64,000 nt of DNA from Rudaeicoccus suwonensis (GTDB lineage Bacteria > Actinomycetota > Actinomycetes > Actinomycetales > Dermatophilaceae). Under the pieces are notes generated by a model, which was not told the DNA's origin, did not search any database, and was given only the letters and a program-made list of their open reading frames with translations. Numbering within the stretch: the stretch's first letter is position 1; every line of letters begins with the position of its first letter. The stretch spans positions 2,232,001 to 2,296,000 of the forward strand of contig NZ_VIVQ01000001.1 of assembly GCF_007829035.1 (NCBI RefSeq). Reading direction: 5' to 3'. The translations under genes and the position numbers were made by a program. Shown one piece after another: positions 1-9,269 of the stretch.

Positions 1-1054
1 GCGCGACGCACAGTCCGGCGATGATCCAGAACCGGATGGTGACGGTGATCTGCTCCCACCCGAGCATCTCGAAGTGGTGGTGGATCGGGGTAATGCGGAA
101 CAGCCGCTTGCCGACGCCACCGTTGCTGCGTTTGGTGGCCTTGAAATAACTGACCTGCAGGATCACCGAGACGGTTTCCATCACGAACAGGCCGCCGAGG
201 ATCACCACGAGCAACTCGGTGCGGGTCATGATCGCCAAACCGGCGAGCGCACCACCAAGGCCCAGGGAGCCGGTGTCGCCCATGAAGATCTTGGCCGGAG
301 AGGCGTTCCACCACAGGAACCCGAAGCAGGACCCCATCACGCACGCCGCGACGAGCGCCAGATCGAGCGGGTCGCGCACGTTGTAACACTTGCTGGAGAA
401 GTTGAACTGGCAGTTCTGATTGAACTGCCACACGCTGATCAGGACGTAGGCACCGAAGACCATCACCGAGGCGCCGGCCGCCAGGCCGTCGAGGCCGTCG
501 GTGAGGTTCACACCGTTGCTGGTGCCGGCGATCATCAGGTTGGCCCAGACCACGAACAGGATGAGTCCGATGACGGTGCCGTGGAATGCGAGGTTCATCC
601 AGGTGTCACGCACGAACGAGATGCGATAGCTGGCCGGAGTGATCCCGCCACGGGAGAACTTCGTGGCCAGAACCGCGAAGATCACCGCCACCAGCGTCTG
701 CCCCGCCAACTTCTGCCAGGAATTCAGGCCGAGCGAGCGCTCGTGCGAGATCTTCGTCCAGTCGTCGAGAAATCCGACGAACCCGATCCCGACCATCAGG
801 AAGAGAACGAGCACCCCCGAAACCGTAGGGGCGTCCCAGGTGAACAGGTGCGCCAGCGCGTAGCCCAGCACGGTGCCCGAAATGATGACGATGCCGCCCA
901 TCTGGGGCGTGCCGCGCTTGGTGTGGTGGGTGGTCGGGCCGTCGTCGCGGACGAACTGGCCCCAGCCCTTGCGCTTGGCCAGCGTGATGAAGGAACGGGT
1001 GCCGAGAAGCCCGATGATGAGCGCGATCGTCGACCCGATCAGGACTGCCCTCAC
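1..1054 (-). CDS. mraY: Phospho-N-acetylmuramoyl-pentapeptide transferase MraY (3' end cut by window)
   Basis: Polytopic membrane enzyme that joins UDP-MurNAc-pentapeptide to undecaprenyl phosphate to make lipid I. Reading the minus strand from a GTG at 1054 gives 351 codons without a stop, starting MRAVLIGSTIALIIGLLG and containing the family signatures NLTDGLDGLAAG, FMGDTGSLGLG and, near the cut end, PIHHHFEMLGW. The family is about 360 residues, so only a short C-terminal piece is missing. The GTG overlaps the murF stop as GTGA, which fixes the start and implies translational coupling. Identification is from motifs and dcw context. Confidence 0.95.
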   Translation of the reverse strand, partial: MRAVLIGSTIALIIGLLGTRSFITLAKRKGWGQFVRDDGPTTHHTKRGTPQMGGIVIISGTVLGYALAHLFTWDAPTVSGVLVLFLMVGIGFVGFLDDWTKISHERSLGLNSWQKLAGQTLVAVIFAVLATKFSRGGITPASYRISFVRDTWMNLAFHGTVIGLILFVVWANLMIAGTSNGVNLTDGLDGLAAGASVMVFGAYVLISVWQFNQNCQFNFSSKCYNVRDPLDLALVAACVMGSCFGFLWWNASPAKIFMGDTGSLGLGGALAGLAIMTRTELLVVILGGLFVMETVSVILQVSYFKATKRSNGGVGKRLFRITPIHHHFEMLGWEQITVTIRFWIIAGLCVA

Positions 1055-2442
1055 TGGGTGATCTCCCCACCTTGCTCGACTGTGATCCGGTCGCCAAGGT
1101 AACGCAATCCCGAGTCTCGGCTCGACTTCAGCAGCACCACGTCCCCGGACACCAGCAGGTCGGAGAGGAGGTTGTGCGCCTGCTCGACGTCGGCGACCTG
1201 GTGCACGCGCACTCCGCCCAGCGCCGCCGCAGCGGCGATCGGAGCCGCGCCCGTGCCAACGGCAACCACGTCGGTGACGCCAAGGGACGCCGCAGTCTCG
1301 CCGACGCCACGGTGCGCGGCCTCGGACTCGTCGCCGAGTTCCAGCATCTCCCCCAGCACCGCGACGGTGCGGCGCTCGCCGGCCATCTGGGCCAGTGCAT
1401 GCAGCGCTGCCTTCATCGAGTCCGGATTCGCGTTGTAGGCGTCGTTGACCAGCGTGACACCGGTCGGCAACTGGTGGACTTCCATCCGCCACCGGCTGAC
1501 CGGTCTGGCGGACTCCAGCGCACGCGCGATGGCGGCTCCGCCGAGGCCGAGTTCATGTGCAGCCACCGCGACGGCCAGCGCGTTGCCGACCTGGTGAGCG
1601 CCATACAGCTGAAGGCTGACCGGCAACGGCCCCTCGTCGGCGAGACCGACGATGGTGAACCGTGCCCGGCCGGAGTCGTCGAGCACGACGTCGTCGCACC
1701 GCACGTCGGCGTCCGGAGCCTGACCGACACGTATGACGCGTGCGGTCGTCTGCCGTGCCATCGCCGACACGCGCGCGTCGTCCGCGTTGAGGATGGCCAG
1801 ACCGCTCTCGGGCAACGCTTGCACGAGTTCGGATTTGGTGCGTGCGATCGCCTCGACCGAACCGAACTCGCCCAGGTGCGCGCTGCCGACATTGAGCACG
1901 ATGCCGATCGTCGGCGGGGCGATGCGGGTGAGATAGGCGATGTGGCCGACACCCGATGCGCCCATCTCGGCGACCAGGAAGTCGGTACTCGGTGTCACCC
2001 GGCACACGGTCAGCGGCACACCGACCTCGGAGTTGAGCGAGCCTACGGGCGCCACCGTCTCGCCCACTGTCGCAAGCACCTGCGCGAGCAGGTCCTTGGT
2101 CGTCGTCTTGCCGGAGCTGCCGGTGATGCCGATGACACGCAGCCGGTCGGCGCGCTCGATCACCTCCCGCGCCAGCTTGGCGAAGGCCTCTTGGACGTCG
2201 TCGGCGACGAGCGTGGACATCCCGTCCACCGGCCGCGAACCGAGCGTCGCCACAGCTCCCGCAGCCGCAGCGGCCGGAGCGTAGTCGTGCCCGTCGGCGA
2301 CCTCGCCGATGCGGGCGACATACAGGCTGCCGGCAGCAGCCTCTCGCGAGTCGGTGACGACAGGGCCGTCGATGAGTTGGTCGGGGCCGTGCAACTGCGC
2401 GCCGGTGACGGCGGCGATCTCGGAAAGTCTCAGCGGGATCAT
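1051..2442 (-). CDS. murF: UDP-N-acetylmuramoyl-tripeptide--D-alanyl-D-alanine ligase MurF
   Basis: Cytoplasmic ATP-dependent ligase adding D-Ala-D-Ala to UDP-MurNAc-tripeptide. The 463-residue protein has the Mur ligase layout: an N-terminal UMAG-binding domain with VVTDSRE near residue 29, the ATP loop GSSGKT at 108-113, a central domain with the NDAYNANPDSM motif, and a C-terminal ligase domain. It overlaps ftsI upstream as ATGA and mraY downstream as GTGA. The NDAYNANP motif and the lack of a meso-DAP-type MurE signature make MurF rather than MurE the better call. Confidence 0.95.
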   Translation of the reverse strand: MIPLRLSEIAAVTGAQLHGPDQLIDGPVVTDSREAAAGSLYVARIGEVADGHDYAPAAAAAGAVATLGSRPVDGMSTLVADDVQEAFAKLAREVIERADRLRVIGITGSSGKTTTKDLLAQVLATVGETVAPVGSLNSEVGVPLTVCRVTPSTDFLVAEMGASGVGHIAYLTRIAPPTIGIVLNVGSAHLGEFGSVEAIARTKSELVQALPESGLAILNADDARVSAMARQTTARVIRVGQAPDADVRCDDVVLDDSGRARFTIVGLADEGPLPVSLQLYGAHQVGNALAVAVAAHELGLGGAAIARALESARPVSRWRMEVHQLPTGVTLVNDAYNANPDSMKAALHALAQMAGERRTVAVLGEMLELGDESEAAHRGVGETAASLGVTDVVAVGTGAAPIAAAAALGGVRVHQVADVEQAHNLLSDLLVSGDVVLLKSSRDSGLRYLGDRITVEQGGEITQ

Positions 2443-4301
2443 TTCTTGCTTGTGATCGAGGGGTCGAAGGTCAGCGGGTAGGGCGCCGCCTGCGAGCCCG
2501 TTGGCGGAACCTTTCCCTGTTGCAGCGCGTAGGTCATGATCTGCGAGAACGTCGGCGCGGCAACCGTCCCACCGTAGAAGCTGCCCTTGGTCGGCCGCTG
2601 CAGGGTCACCGACACGATGTACTGGGGGTCGTTCGCCGGTGCAAAACCGATGAACGATCCCGTGTAACCGTTGTACCGGCCCAGCTGCTGGTCATACCGG
2701 TTGGCGGTTCCGGTCTTGCCGGCGACCGAGAAGCCGGCCACGTCGGCCGCCTCTGCGGTGCCGGTCTTGCTGACGACACCCTCAAGCATCTTGGTGAGCT
2801 CGGTCGCGACCGATTGTGAGATGACGCGCTCGCTGCTGCCGGTGGCAGCCGGCTGGAAGCCCTTGGCCGTCTGCACGCCCTTGACCAGCTTGACCGGCTC
2901 CTTCACCCCGCCATTGGCGATCGTCGCGAAGATCGAAGCCTCCTGGACCGCCGTGATCGCCAAGCCCTGGCCGAACAACACGGTGTACCGCTGGGTGCCG
3001 CTCCAGTCCTGGTATGGGTCGAGTTGACCCGCGGACTCGCCGGGGTATCCGGATGCGGTCGGGGCGCCGAGCCCGAACTTCTTCATATAGCTGTAGATGG
3101 TCGAGGCCGGTAGCTTGCCGCCCTCCTCCATGGTGCCGATGTTGGAGGACTGCGCAAGGACCCCGGACAGGGTGAGGTACTCAGTGGGGTGCGGCTCCGC
3201 GTCGTGGAAGATGGTGCCCGCGCGGGCCAGCGTGTTGGGCACAACCACCGGTGTCGTCGGAGTTGCAACACCCTGCGACAGCAGCGCGGCCATCGTGATC
3301 ACCTTGCTGGTCGAGCCGGGCTCGTAGGACTCGGTGAACGGACGCGAGGTGAAGGTCGTGCCGGTCGCCTCGGCCATGTCGTTGTTGTCGAAACTCGGGT
3401 AGGACGCGACCGCCAAGAGGTTCTGGTTCTTGTCCATGACCACGACATCTCCCGACAGCGCGCCATACTTGTTGACCGCTGCGGCGAGGGCGTTCTGGGC
3501 GTACCACTGGAGATTGTTGTTGATCGTCAGCTCGACGGTGCCGCCGTTGACCGCGGGGGTGTCCTTGTTGTCGCCGGTTGCGATCTGGGCTCCGCTGGGG
3601 GATTGCTCGTAGAGGTGCACGCCGGGCTTGCCATTGAGCGCCGCCTGTTCCTGCAGTTCCACGCCGCCGCCGGGCTGGCCGCTGGCGTCGACCCAGCCGA
3701 GCAGCGGCGCGAGCGCGGTGCCTTGGGGGTAATCGCGCTGCTGGGTGCTCTGGCTGTAGATGCCCGGTATGCCGAGCGCGTTCACAGCAGCCCATTGCTG
3801 CGGTGTGACGTTCTTGGCCAGATAGGTGAAGCGGGACTTCACCGCGTAGGCCGACTGCATGGCCGCCAGAATCGGCGCGGACTGCCCGTTGATCGCGGTG
3901 GCGATGTCCTGCGCTGCCCCGGCCAGGCCGACGTTTTGCAACGATCCGTTGACCGTTTTGGTGTAGGTCACGGTGGCCGTCGGATCGTCGGTGATGTCGT
4001 ATCGGGTGACGCTGCTGGCCAGAACCGTGCCGTCGCTGCTGACGATCTCACCGCGCAGTGCGGGAATCGTCTGCTCGTGCAGCCGGGAGTCGAGGGCCTG
4101 CGCGGAGACGCTGGCCGCGTCGAAACCTTGAATGCGCAGCAACTGGGCGGCGAAGAGGCTGAAGACCATGAGCGTGCCCACGAGGAGGACCCGGGCACGT
4201 CGTCGTGGGTGCCCCACTTTCGGGTCTGCCCCTACCGGTCGCCCGCGCACAGGCTCATTCTTGGGTCGAGTCGGTCGCGTGCCCGGACGGGACGTGCTCA
4301 C
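2439..4301 (-). CDS. ftsI: Septal transpeptidase FtsI / class B penicillin-binding protein (PBP3)
   Basis: Bitopic membrane transpeptidase that crosslinks septal peptidoglycan. The 620-residue protein has a basic cytoplasmic tail, one membrane segment (about 37-56), a dimerisation domain, and the penicillin-binding domain with S330-T-S-K333 (active serine), S385-S-N387 and K529-T-G-T. There is no PASTA domain. The GTG start at 4301 lies 3 bases after the ftsL stop; the 3' end overlaps murF by ATGA. In most actinobacteria murE follows this gene; here it does not. Confidence 0.95.
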   Translation of the reverse strand: MSTSRPGTRPTRPKNEPVRGRPVGADPKVGHPRRRARVLLVGTLMVFSLFAAQLLRIQGFDAASVSAQALDSRLHEQTIPALRGEIVSSDGTVLASSVTRYDITDDPTATVTYTKTVNGSLQNVGLAGAAQDIATAINGQSAPILAAMQSAYAVKSRFTYLAKNVTPQQWAAVNALGIPGIYSQSTQQRDYPQGTALAPLLGWVDASGQPGGGVELQEQAALNGKPGVHLYEQSPSGAQIATGDNKDTPAVNGGTVELTINNNLQWYAQNALAAAVNKYGALSGDVVVMDKNQNLLAVASYPSFDNNDMAEATGTTFTSRPFTESYEPGSTSKVITMAALLSQGVATPTTPVVVPNTLARAGTIFHDAEPHPTEYLTLSGVLAQSSNIGTMEEGGKLPASTIYSYMKKFGLGAPTASGYPGESAGQLDPYQDWSGTQRYTVLFGQGLAITAVQEASIFATIANGGVKEPVKLVKGVQTAKGFQPAATGSSERVISQSVATELTKMLEGVVSKTGTAEAADVAGFSVAGKTGTANRYDQQLGRYNGYTGSFIGFAPANDPQYIVSVTLQRPTKGSFYGGTVAAPTFSQIMTYALQQGKVPPTGSQAAPYPLTFDPSITSKK

Positions 4302-4304
4302 GTG

Positions 4305-4964
4305 TCACCTCGTGCTGGTCGTCTTCGGAGTGGGCTTCGCGGAGTGTTTCGGCGACGTCTTCGCGGTGCTTCCCGGCGTGGTTGTCGGGGAGGGCGAGGA
4401 CTTTGCCGGCGTCTTGGTGGTCGTCTTTGCAGCAGCCTTCGGCGGGTTCGGGGTCACCAGGACTCCGAGGCCACCAGCGAAGACAGCGCCGTTTGCGGTC
4501 TGTGACGCCGGTGTCGAAGGCAGCGTGTCCACCGTAAACGGCGAGCCGGTTCCGGCGTTGTTCGCCACGCCGAGCACCTTGCCGGTTGCGCGGTCGACGT
4601 AGCGCACCTGCTTGGCCGGGCCGAGCCCCATTGCGGTGGCTCGGCGGGCGAGGTTCTCCGGTGAACCGAGCAGGTCGACGTTGGAGGAGAGTTCCTGCTG
4701 GACGTCCGCCAGCGATGCGGACCGGGCCTGCAGGTTGGCGATGACGAACGACTGCTGGGCTCGGTCGGTGTTCAGCACCAGCAGGCTGATCAGGCCGCCG
4801 GCGAGCAGCACGACGCACAGCAACACGAAACCCACACCGCGATGCTCCGGCGCTTCCGCCGTCGGCACGGCGTGCAGCCGGGGTCGGGTTGCGGCGACGG
4901 GTGCCGGGCGTGCCGGCAGTCGGACCGGGCGGGCGGTGCGCGCGGAGGCCGTCATCTGGCTCAT
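4305..4964 (-). CDS. ftsL: FtsL-like septum formation protein
   Basis: A 219-residue bitopic protein in the ftsL position between rsmH and ftsI. It has a basic/Pro-rich N-terminus, one transmembrane segment at about 44-64, then a short predicted coiled coil (about 68-100) and the segment [17 protein letters not shown], typical of FtsL/DivIC-like proteins that hold FtsI and FtsW in the divisome. The last 60 or so residues are a Thr/Lys/Pro-rich, probably disordered tail. The start overlaps the rsmH stop (ATGA). Assigned by topology and position rather than strong sequence identity. Confidence 0.8.
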   Translation of the reverse strand: MSQMTASARTARPVRLPARPAPVAATRPRLHAVPTAEAPEHRGVGFVLLCVVLLAGGLISLLVLNTDRAQQSFVIANLQARSASLADVQQELSSNVDLLGSPENLARRATAMGLGPAKQVRYVDRATGKVLGVANNAGTGSPFTVDTLPSTPASQTANGAVFAGGLGVLVTPNPPKAAAKTTTKTPAKSSPSPTTTPGSTAKTSPKHSAKPTPKTTSTR

Positions 4965-5944
4965 CGGTTCGATCCCTTCGTGGAACGGATACGTTCGGCA
5001 ACACGCAGCCGCGCTGAGGCTGCGCGCGGATTGGTCTCGATCTCGTCGTCATCGGGTTGTTCGGCGCCGCGGGTGATCAACCGCAGGTATGGCGCGTGCT
5101 CCGGCAGTTCCACCGGCAGTCCGGGAGGCGCGGTGCTGGTGGCGCCGGCGTGCAGCGTCTGCTTGGTGATGCGGTCCTCCAGTGAGTGGTACGACAACAC
5201 CGCAACGCGTCCACCGACCGCGAGCGCGTCGATCGCACGCGGGAGGGCCTCGCGCCATACCTGCAGTTCGGCGTTGACCTCGATCCGCAGGGCCTGGAAG
5301 GTGCGCTTGCCCGGGTGGCCGCCGGTGCGTTGTGAGGCCGCTGGAATCGCCTCACGCAGGAGTTCGACCAGCCGCCCGGAGTTGGTGAACGGCTCGGCCC
5401 AGCGCTCACTGACGATCGCACCGGCGATCCGCCGGGCGAAGCGCTCCTCACCGAACTCGCGCAGGATGCGTTCGAGCTGGTCCTGCGGATAGGTGTTGAG
5501 GACGTCCGCTGCCGTCCGTCCGGCGCTCTGGTCCATGCGCATGTCCAGGGGCGCGTCGACGCTGTAGGCGAAGCCGCGGTCGGTTTCGTCCAGTTGCAGC
5601 GAGGAGACACCGAGGTCGAACAACACCCCGTCGACCTGGCCCACCCCGAGTGCGGCCAGGTCGTCGAAGGCTTCGTCATACACGGCGTGCACCGGACGAA
5701 ACCGGTCGCCGTATGACGACAGCCGCTCCCCCGCCAGCGCCAAGGCTTCGGTGTCGCGGTCGACGCCGTAGACGGTCACGCCGCCGAATGCCGCCAGGAT
5801 CGCCTCGGTGTGTCCGCCCATGCCGAGGGTTCCGTCGACGAAGACGGCGCCGTCACGCTGGAGCGCGGGAGTGAGAAGTTCGGTGATGCGGTCGCGCAGC
5901 ACCGGTGCGTGCCGGTCGGCGGCGGCCCCGCGGTCGGGGCTCAT
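4961..5944 (-). CDS. rsmH: 16S rRNA (cytosine(1402)-N(4))-methyltransferase RsmH (MraW)
   Basis: SAM-dependent methyltransferase acting on C1402 of 16S rRNA. From the ATG at 5944 the product is 327 residues, the normal family length, beginning [18 protein letters not shown], with [17 protein letters not shown] (SAM loop), [18 protein letters not shown] and the ending RLRVAERIR that are characteristic. The frame stays open much further upstream, but that extension has no family similarity, so the ATG is preferred although no good Shine-Dalgarno precedes it. A 10-codon ORF (5941-5973) ends in ATGA over this start and could couple it. Confidence 0.95.
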   Translation of the reverse strand: MSPDRGAAADRHAPVLRDRITELLTPALQRDGAVFVDGTLGMGGHTEAILAAFGGVTVYGVDRDTEALALAGERLSSYGDRFRPVHAVYDEAFDDLAALGVGQVDGVLFDLGVSSLQLDETDRGFAYSVDAPLDMRMDQSAGRTAADVLNTYPQDQLERILREFGEERFARRIAGAIVSERWAEPFTNSGRLVELLREAIPAASQRTGGHPGKRTFQALRIEVNAELQVWREALPRAIDALAVGGRVAVLSYHSLEDRITKQTLHAGATSTAPPGLPVELPEHAPYLRLITRGAEQPDDDEIETNPRAASARLRVAERIRSTKGSNR

Positions 5945-6046
5945 CGGCCGGGACGGATCTGCGGGGTGGCCATGGTGGGTCCGGTGATTCCTGGTGGAGT
6001 TCTGGTCCTTGGTCCCCAGCCGCTCCGCCCGCCTGAGGAACTCGCT

Positions 6047-6070
6047 CCGACACCGGGGAAGGTGTGTCGG
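6047..6070 (-). terminator. Hairpin between mraZ and rsmH
   Basis: Perfect 7-bp inverted repeat (CCGACAC / GTGTCGG) with a 10-nt loop, 36 nt after the mraZ stop in the 161-nt mraZ-rsmH gap. It could act as an attenuator between mraZ and the rest of the dcw operon; no T-run follows. Confidence 0.35.
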
Positions 6071-6105
6071 CGTGAGCTCGCTGGAGAGCGGTTGGAGGCC
6101 GAAGA

Positions 6106-6540
6106 TCAGAACAAACCGCCAGGAATCACCTCCTCGCCCTGCTCGGCGAACTCGTCTTCTGTCGCAGCAAGGAAGTCGTTCCATGCCTGGGAGTCCCAGA
6201 CCTCGACCCGGTTGCCGGTGCCGATGACCGTGCAGTCCTTCTCGAGCCCGGCGTACTCGCGCAGCACCGAGGGGATCGTGACCCGGCCCTGCTTGTCCGG
6301 GAAGTCGTCGGTCGCGCCGGACATCATCACGCGCTGAAAGTTGCGCGCAGCCCGGTTGGTGACCGGCGTTTCGTTCATCTGCGCGGTCATCCGCTCGAAG
6401 TCGGCCAATGCGAAGACGTACAGGCAGTGCTCCTGCCCACGAGTGATGACCAAGCCGGCGGCGAACTTGTCGCGGAACTTCGCCGGAAGGAAGAGCCGGC
6501 CCTTTTCGTCCAGACGCGGGTTGTAGGTACCCAGAAACAT
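6106..6540 (-). CDS. mraZ: Transcriptional regulator MraZ
   Basis: DNA-binding regulator at the head of the dcw operon that binds direct repeats in its own promoter. The 144-residue product has the two AbrB-like halves, each with a D-x-K/D-x-Q-G-R core: [17 protein letters not shown] at about 10 and [17 protein letters not shown] at about 82. The start [15 protein letters not shown] matches the family, and an unusually strong ribosome site (AGGAGGGAGGT) ends about 8 nt before the ATG. A longer in-frame ORF continues upstream to 6618 but runs through the ribosome site and operator repeats. Confidence 0.95.
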   Translation of the reverse strand: MFLGTYNPRLDEKGRLFLPAKFRDKFAAGLVITRGQEHCLYVFALADFERMTAQMNETPVTNRAARNFQRVMMSGATDDFPDKQGRVTIPSVLREYAGLEKDCTVIGTGNRVEVWDSQAWNDFLAATEDEFAEQGEEVIPGGLF

Positions 6541-6572
6541 GCACGGCACCTCCCTCCTCGCGCTCCGCCGCT

Positions 6573-6608
6573 CACCAACAGACACCACTTTACTCCACTT
6601 TCCCCCAC
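6573..6608 (-). promoter_or_regulatory. MraZ operator: four 10-bp-phased GTGGNG repeats
   Basis: On the minus strand the repeats GTGGGG, GTGGAG, GTGGTG and the weaker TTGGTG lie at 6603-6608, 6593-6598, 6583-6588 and 6573-6578, exactly 10 bp apart, ending 32 bp before the mraZ ATG. This is the layout described for MraZ operators (tandem GTGG-type repeats, 4-nt spacers). Autoregulation of the dcw operon is inferred. Confidence 0.8.
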
Positions 6609-6669
6609 CTGTCTGCATCAGGATCGGTCAAATCCTCCTTTGTTCCGGTGTTTTCGCAGGTCAGAGGCG

Positions 6670-6685
6670 GTGGGGTGAAGTGGGG
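6670..6685 (+). promoter_or_regulatory. Second, oppositely oriented pair of MraZ-type repeats
   Basis: GTGGGG occurs at 6670-6675 and 6680-6685 on the plus strand, again with 4-nt spacing, about 60 bp beyond the main operator and facing the MoxR operon. Two units match the MraZ spacing rule; binding is inference. Confidence 0.5.
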
Positions 6686-6988
6686 TGTTTCGACCGGCCG
6701 ATCGAGCTGTATGCCGGTGGCCGGATCAGCGCGCGCTTCTCTGAGGGGCCCGCAACCCCCGGATTGCGCGGAATGCCGCTGTCGTGGCCAGGCCCCGCAG
6801 GTCGCCGCCCGGATCAGGGGAGCGAAGTGGAGCGTGTGGACGCCGGTGGCGATCGACCGCATCAGGCGTGACCCCGCCCGGTTGATGCGAGCGCCGCTCG
6901 GGTGAAGGCGCCATTCCGGCCGTCGTCGTCACCGGGACGAACTAGCCTGCTCAGTGACCACGACGACGTCATCAGGCAGGATCGACCC

Positions 6989-7999
6989 ATGTCTTCCACC
7001 CTCGACACCAACTCGGCTCCCGTTCCGGACACCGGCGACGAGACCGGCGGCGACATCGCCGAGGTGCAACGCGTCGGCAGCGCCATCGCCCGTGCCGTGT
7101 CCTCGGTCATCGAAGGCAAGGACGACGTCATCCGGACCGCCGTCATCGTGCTGCTGGCACAGGGTCACCTGCTCATCGAAGACGTGCCCGGCGTGGGCAA
7201 GACGATGCTGGCCAAGGCTCTCGCCCGGGCCATCGATGCGCCGATGCGCCGCATCCAGTTCACCCCCGACCTGCTGCCGAGTGACATCACCGGCGTGAGC
7301 GTGTTCAACCAGGACACCCGCACCTTCGAGTTCCGGCCAGGCGCCATCTTCGCCAACATCGTCGTGGGCGACGAGATCAACCGTGCCTCCCCCAAGACAC
7401 AGTCGGCGTTGCTGGAGTGCATGGAGGAGGACCAGGTCACCGTCGACGGCAGGACCTACCGGCTGCGCGCTCCGTTCATGGTGATGGCCACGCAGAACCC
7501 CATCGAGATGGAGGGCACCTACCCGTTGCCCGAAGCGCAGCGGGATCGTTTCATGGCGCGCATCTCGATGGGTTATCCGACGGCGACCGCCGAATTGCAG
7601 ATGCTCGAGGTGCACGGCGGAGGCTCGCCGCTCGATGCGATGGCACCGGTGACCGACGAGGCCACTGTCCGACGCTGCGCGGCACGCGTCGGTCAGGTGC
7701 ACGCCAGCCCTGCGCTGCGTCAGTACATCGTCGACCTGGTCGGCGCGACACGCAACGCGTCCGCCTTCCGGCTCGGTGCGTCACCCCGGGCCTCGCTGCA
7801 GTTGCTGCGCGCCGCACGTGCGCTGGCCGCGCTCGCAGGACGCGACCACGTCATACCCGAGGACGTCCAGGCACTCATCGGACCGGTGCTCGCGCACCGC
7901 GTGATCCTGTCCAGCGAGAACCAGCACCTGCACAAGGGCGCCGGGCGGCTCCTGCTCGAACTGGCGCAGGGCGTGCCGGTGCCGGCTTCGCGTCGCTGA
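6989..7999 (+). CDS. MoxR-family AAA+ ATPase
   Basis: Cytoplasmic ring ATPase of the MoxR group, thought to act as a chaperone for partner proteins encoded beside it (DUF58/VWA proteins). The 336-residue product has Walker A DVPGVGKT ending near residue 72, Walker B with VVGDEINRASPKTQ, sensor 1 ATQNPIEMEGTYPLPEAQ and the C-terminal lid. The ATG at 6989 is chosen because GGCAGG lies 8 nt upstream; an in-frame start at 6902 is unlikely. It is 1 nt from the DUF58 gene, and MoxR-DUF58-transglutaminase is a widespread actinobacterial operon beside mraZ. Confidence 0.92.
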   Translation: MSSTLDTNSAPVPDTGDETGGDIAEVQRVGSAIARAVSSVIEGKDDVIRTAVIVLLAQGHLLIEDVPGVGKTMLAKALARAIDAPMRRIQFTPDLLPSDITGVSVFNQDTRTFEFRPGAIFANIVVGDEINRASPKTQSALLECMEEDQVTVDGRTYRLRAPFMVMATQNPIEMEGTYPLPEAQRDRFMARISMGYPTATAELQMLEVHGGGSPLDAMAPVTDEATVRRCAARVGQVHASPALRQYIVDLVGATRNASAFRLGASPRASLQLLRAARALAALAGRDHVIPEDVQALIGPVLAHRVILSSENQHLHKGAGRLLLELAQGVPVPASRR

Positions 8000-8000
8000 C

Positions 8001-9269
8001 ATGGCACGGCGACGGCATTCCGTACTCACCCCGCGAGGCCGTGGATTCGTCTCCGCCGGCGTGACCTTGATCATCAGCGGTCTCGTGCTCGGCTACGAGG
8101 ACATCACCCGGGTGGGAGTGCTGCTGGTGTCGCTGACCATTCTGACCTGGGCGATCTCCCGCCGCTCGCAGCCGAGGGTGACAGTGCGCCGCACCACGAC
8201 GCCGACGACACTGGTGCCTGATCAACGGGCGGAGGTCCTGCTGTCGATCACCAATCTCGACCGACGCGCCTGCCCGCTCTACCTTGCCGAGGAGCAACTC
8301 GACTACTCCCTGGGCGACCGGCCGCGATTCGTCCTGCCGCGCCTTGGCACCACGGAGACCCGCCAGGTGACGTATGTCGCCGGCAGCGACCGGCGCGGCC
8401 ACCACAGACTGGGTCCATTGGCGCTACAGCACCGCGATCCCTTCGGCCTCACCTCCTCCACGAGAGTGATCGACAGCACCGACGAGATCCTGGTCCTGCC
8501 GCGCGTCATACCACTCGGTTCGAGTCACCCACCAGGCGCCGGATACGGCAGCGAGGGCGAGACTCCGCAGATGGTCGCGCTGCACGGCGAGGAGGACGTC
8601 AGCATCCGCGGCTATCGCGACGGCGACGACCTGCGCAAGGTGCACTGGCCGGCGACCGCCCACCGTGGGGAGCTCATGGTCCGCCAAGAGGATCGGCCCG
8701 CACGACGTTCAGCGACGGTGCTGCTCGATTCCCGCGCAGCGGGGCACACCGGCACGGGCGCCCATTCATCGTTCGAATGGGCGGTGAGCGCGGTTGCGTC
8801 GATCGTGGTGCGGTTGGACGAACTCGATTACCAGACACACCTGCTCACCCGCGAGACCCGGACGGACGGGTTTTTCGATGATCACGCGGCAGCCACGACC
8901 GAGGACATGGTGCGTGCTCTCGCCGACGCCGGCTTCGGAGACGAGCAGGAGTTCGAGCTCCTTGCGTCGGATACCCGTGACCTGACCACGTCCGGTGGCA
9001 TCGTCGTGGCAGTAGTGACCGACCTCGACGACGGCCGCGCCGACGAACTCGCCGCGCTGCGGCAACCTGGCTCGGCGGCCCTCGGGTTCGTGCTCGACAC
9101 AACGACGTTCGCGCACCCCGGTGCCGAACCAGGTCAGGACGCCGTCCGGCTGCGCAACAACCTTGCCGGCGCAGGGTGGCGGATCGTCGTCGTGGATGCA
9201 GGTATGCCGATCGAACGCGCCTGGGCGATCGTCACCAACAAGGCTCTCGTCCAGGTCGGTGCGCTGTGA
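8001..9269 (+). CDS. DUF58 domain membrane protein
   Basis: A 422-residue protein with two hydrophobic segments at about 16-54, followed by a beta-rich region and the DUF58 core (HRDPFGL, GEEDVSIRGYRDGDDLRKVHW). The D-x-R-x-Y/H-W element is the family signature; DUF58 proteins resemble von Willebrand A domains and are presumed MoxR clients. The ATG is 1 nt after the moxR stop, and the stop overlaps the next gene as TGATG, so the three are co-translated. Biochemical role unknown. Confidence 0.88.
   Translation: MARRRHSVLTPRGRGFVSAGVTLIISGLVLGYEDITRVGVLLVSLTILTWAISRRSQPRVTVRRTTTPTTLVPDQRAEVLLSITNLDRRACPLYLAEEQLDYSLGDRPRFVLPRLGTTETRQVTYVAGSDRRGHHRLGPLALQHRDPFGLTSSTRVIDSTDEILVLPRVIPLGSSHPPGAGYGSEGETPQMVALHGEEDVSIRGYRDGDDLRKVHWPATAHRGELMVRQEDRPARRSATVLLDSRAAGHTGTGAHSSFEWAVSAVASIVVRLDELDYQTHLLTRETRTDGFFDDHAAATTEDMVRALADAGFGDEQEFELLASDTRDLTTSGGIVVAVVTDLDDGRADELAALRQPGSAALGFVLDTTTFAHPGAEPGQDAVRLRNNLAGAGWRIVVVDAGMPIERAWAIVTNKALVQVGAL

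Noticed and set aside
1072-2481. Long plus-strand open frames opposite murF, and similar long frames opposite ftsI, sigA, metX, hrpA, mcrB and nrdJ
   Set aside because: They are Arg/His/Gly-rich mirror frames of well-supported genes, a normal effect of high GC, with no domains or ribosome sites.
6827-6841. Further GTGGAG/GTGGAC words upstream of the MoxR gene, considered as more MraZ repeats
   Set aside because: Their spacing is 9 bp, not 10, and they are not tandem with the other units.
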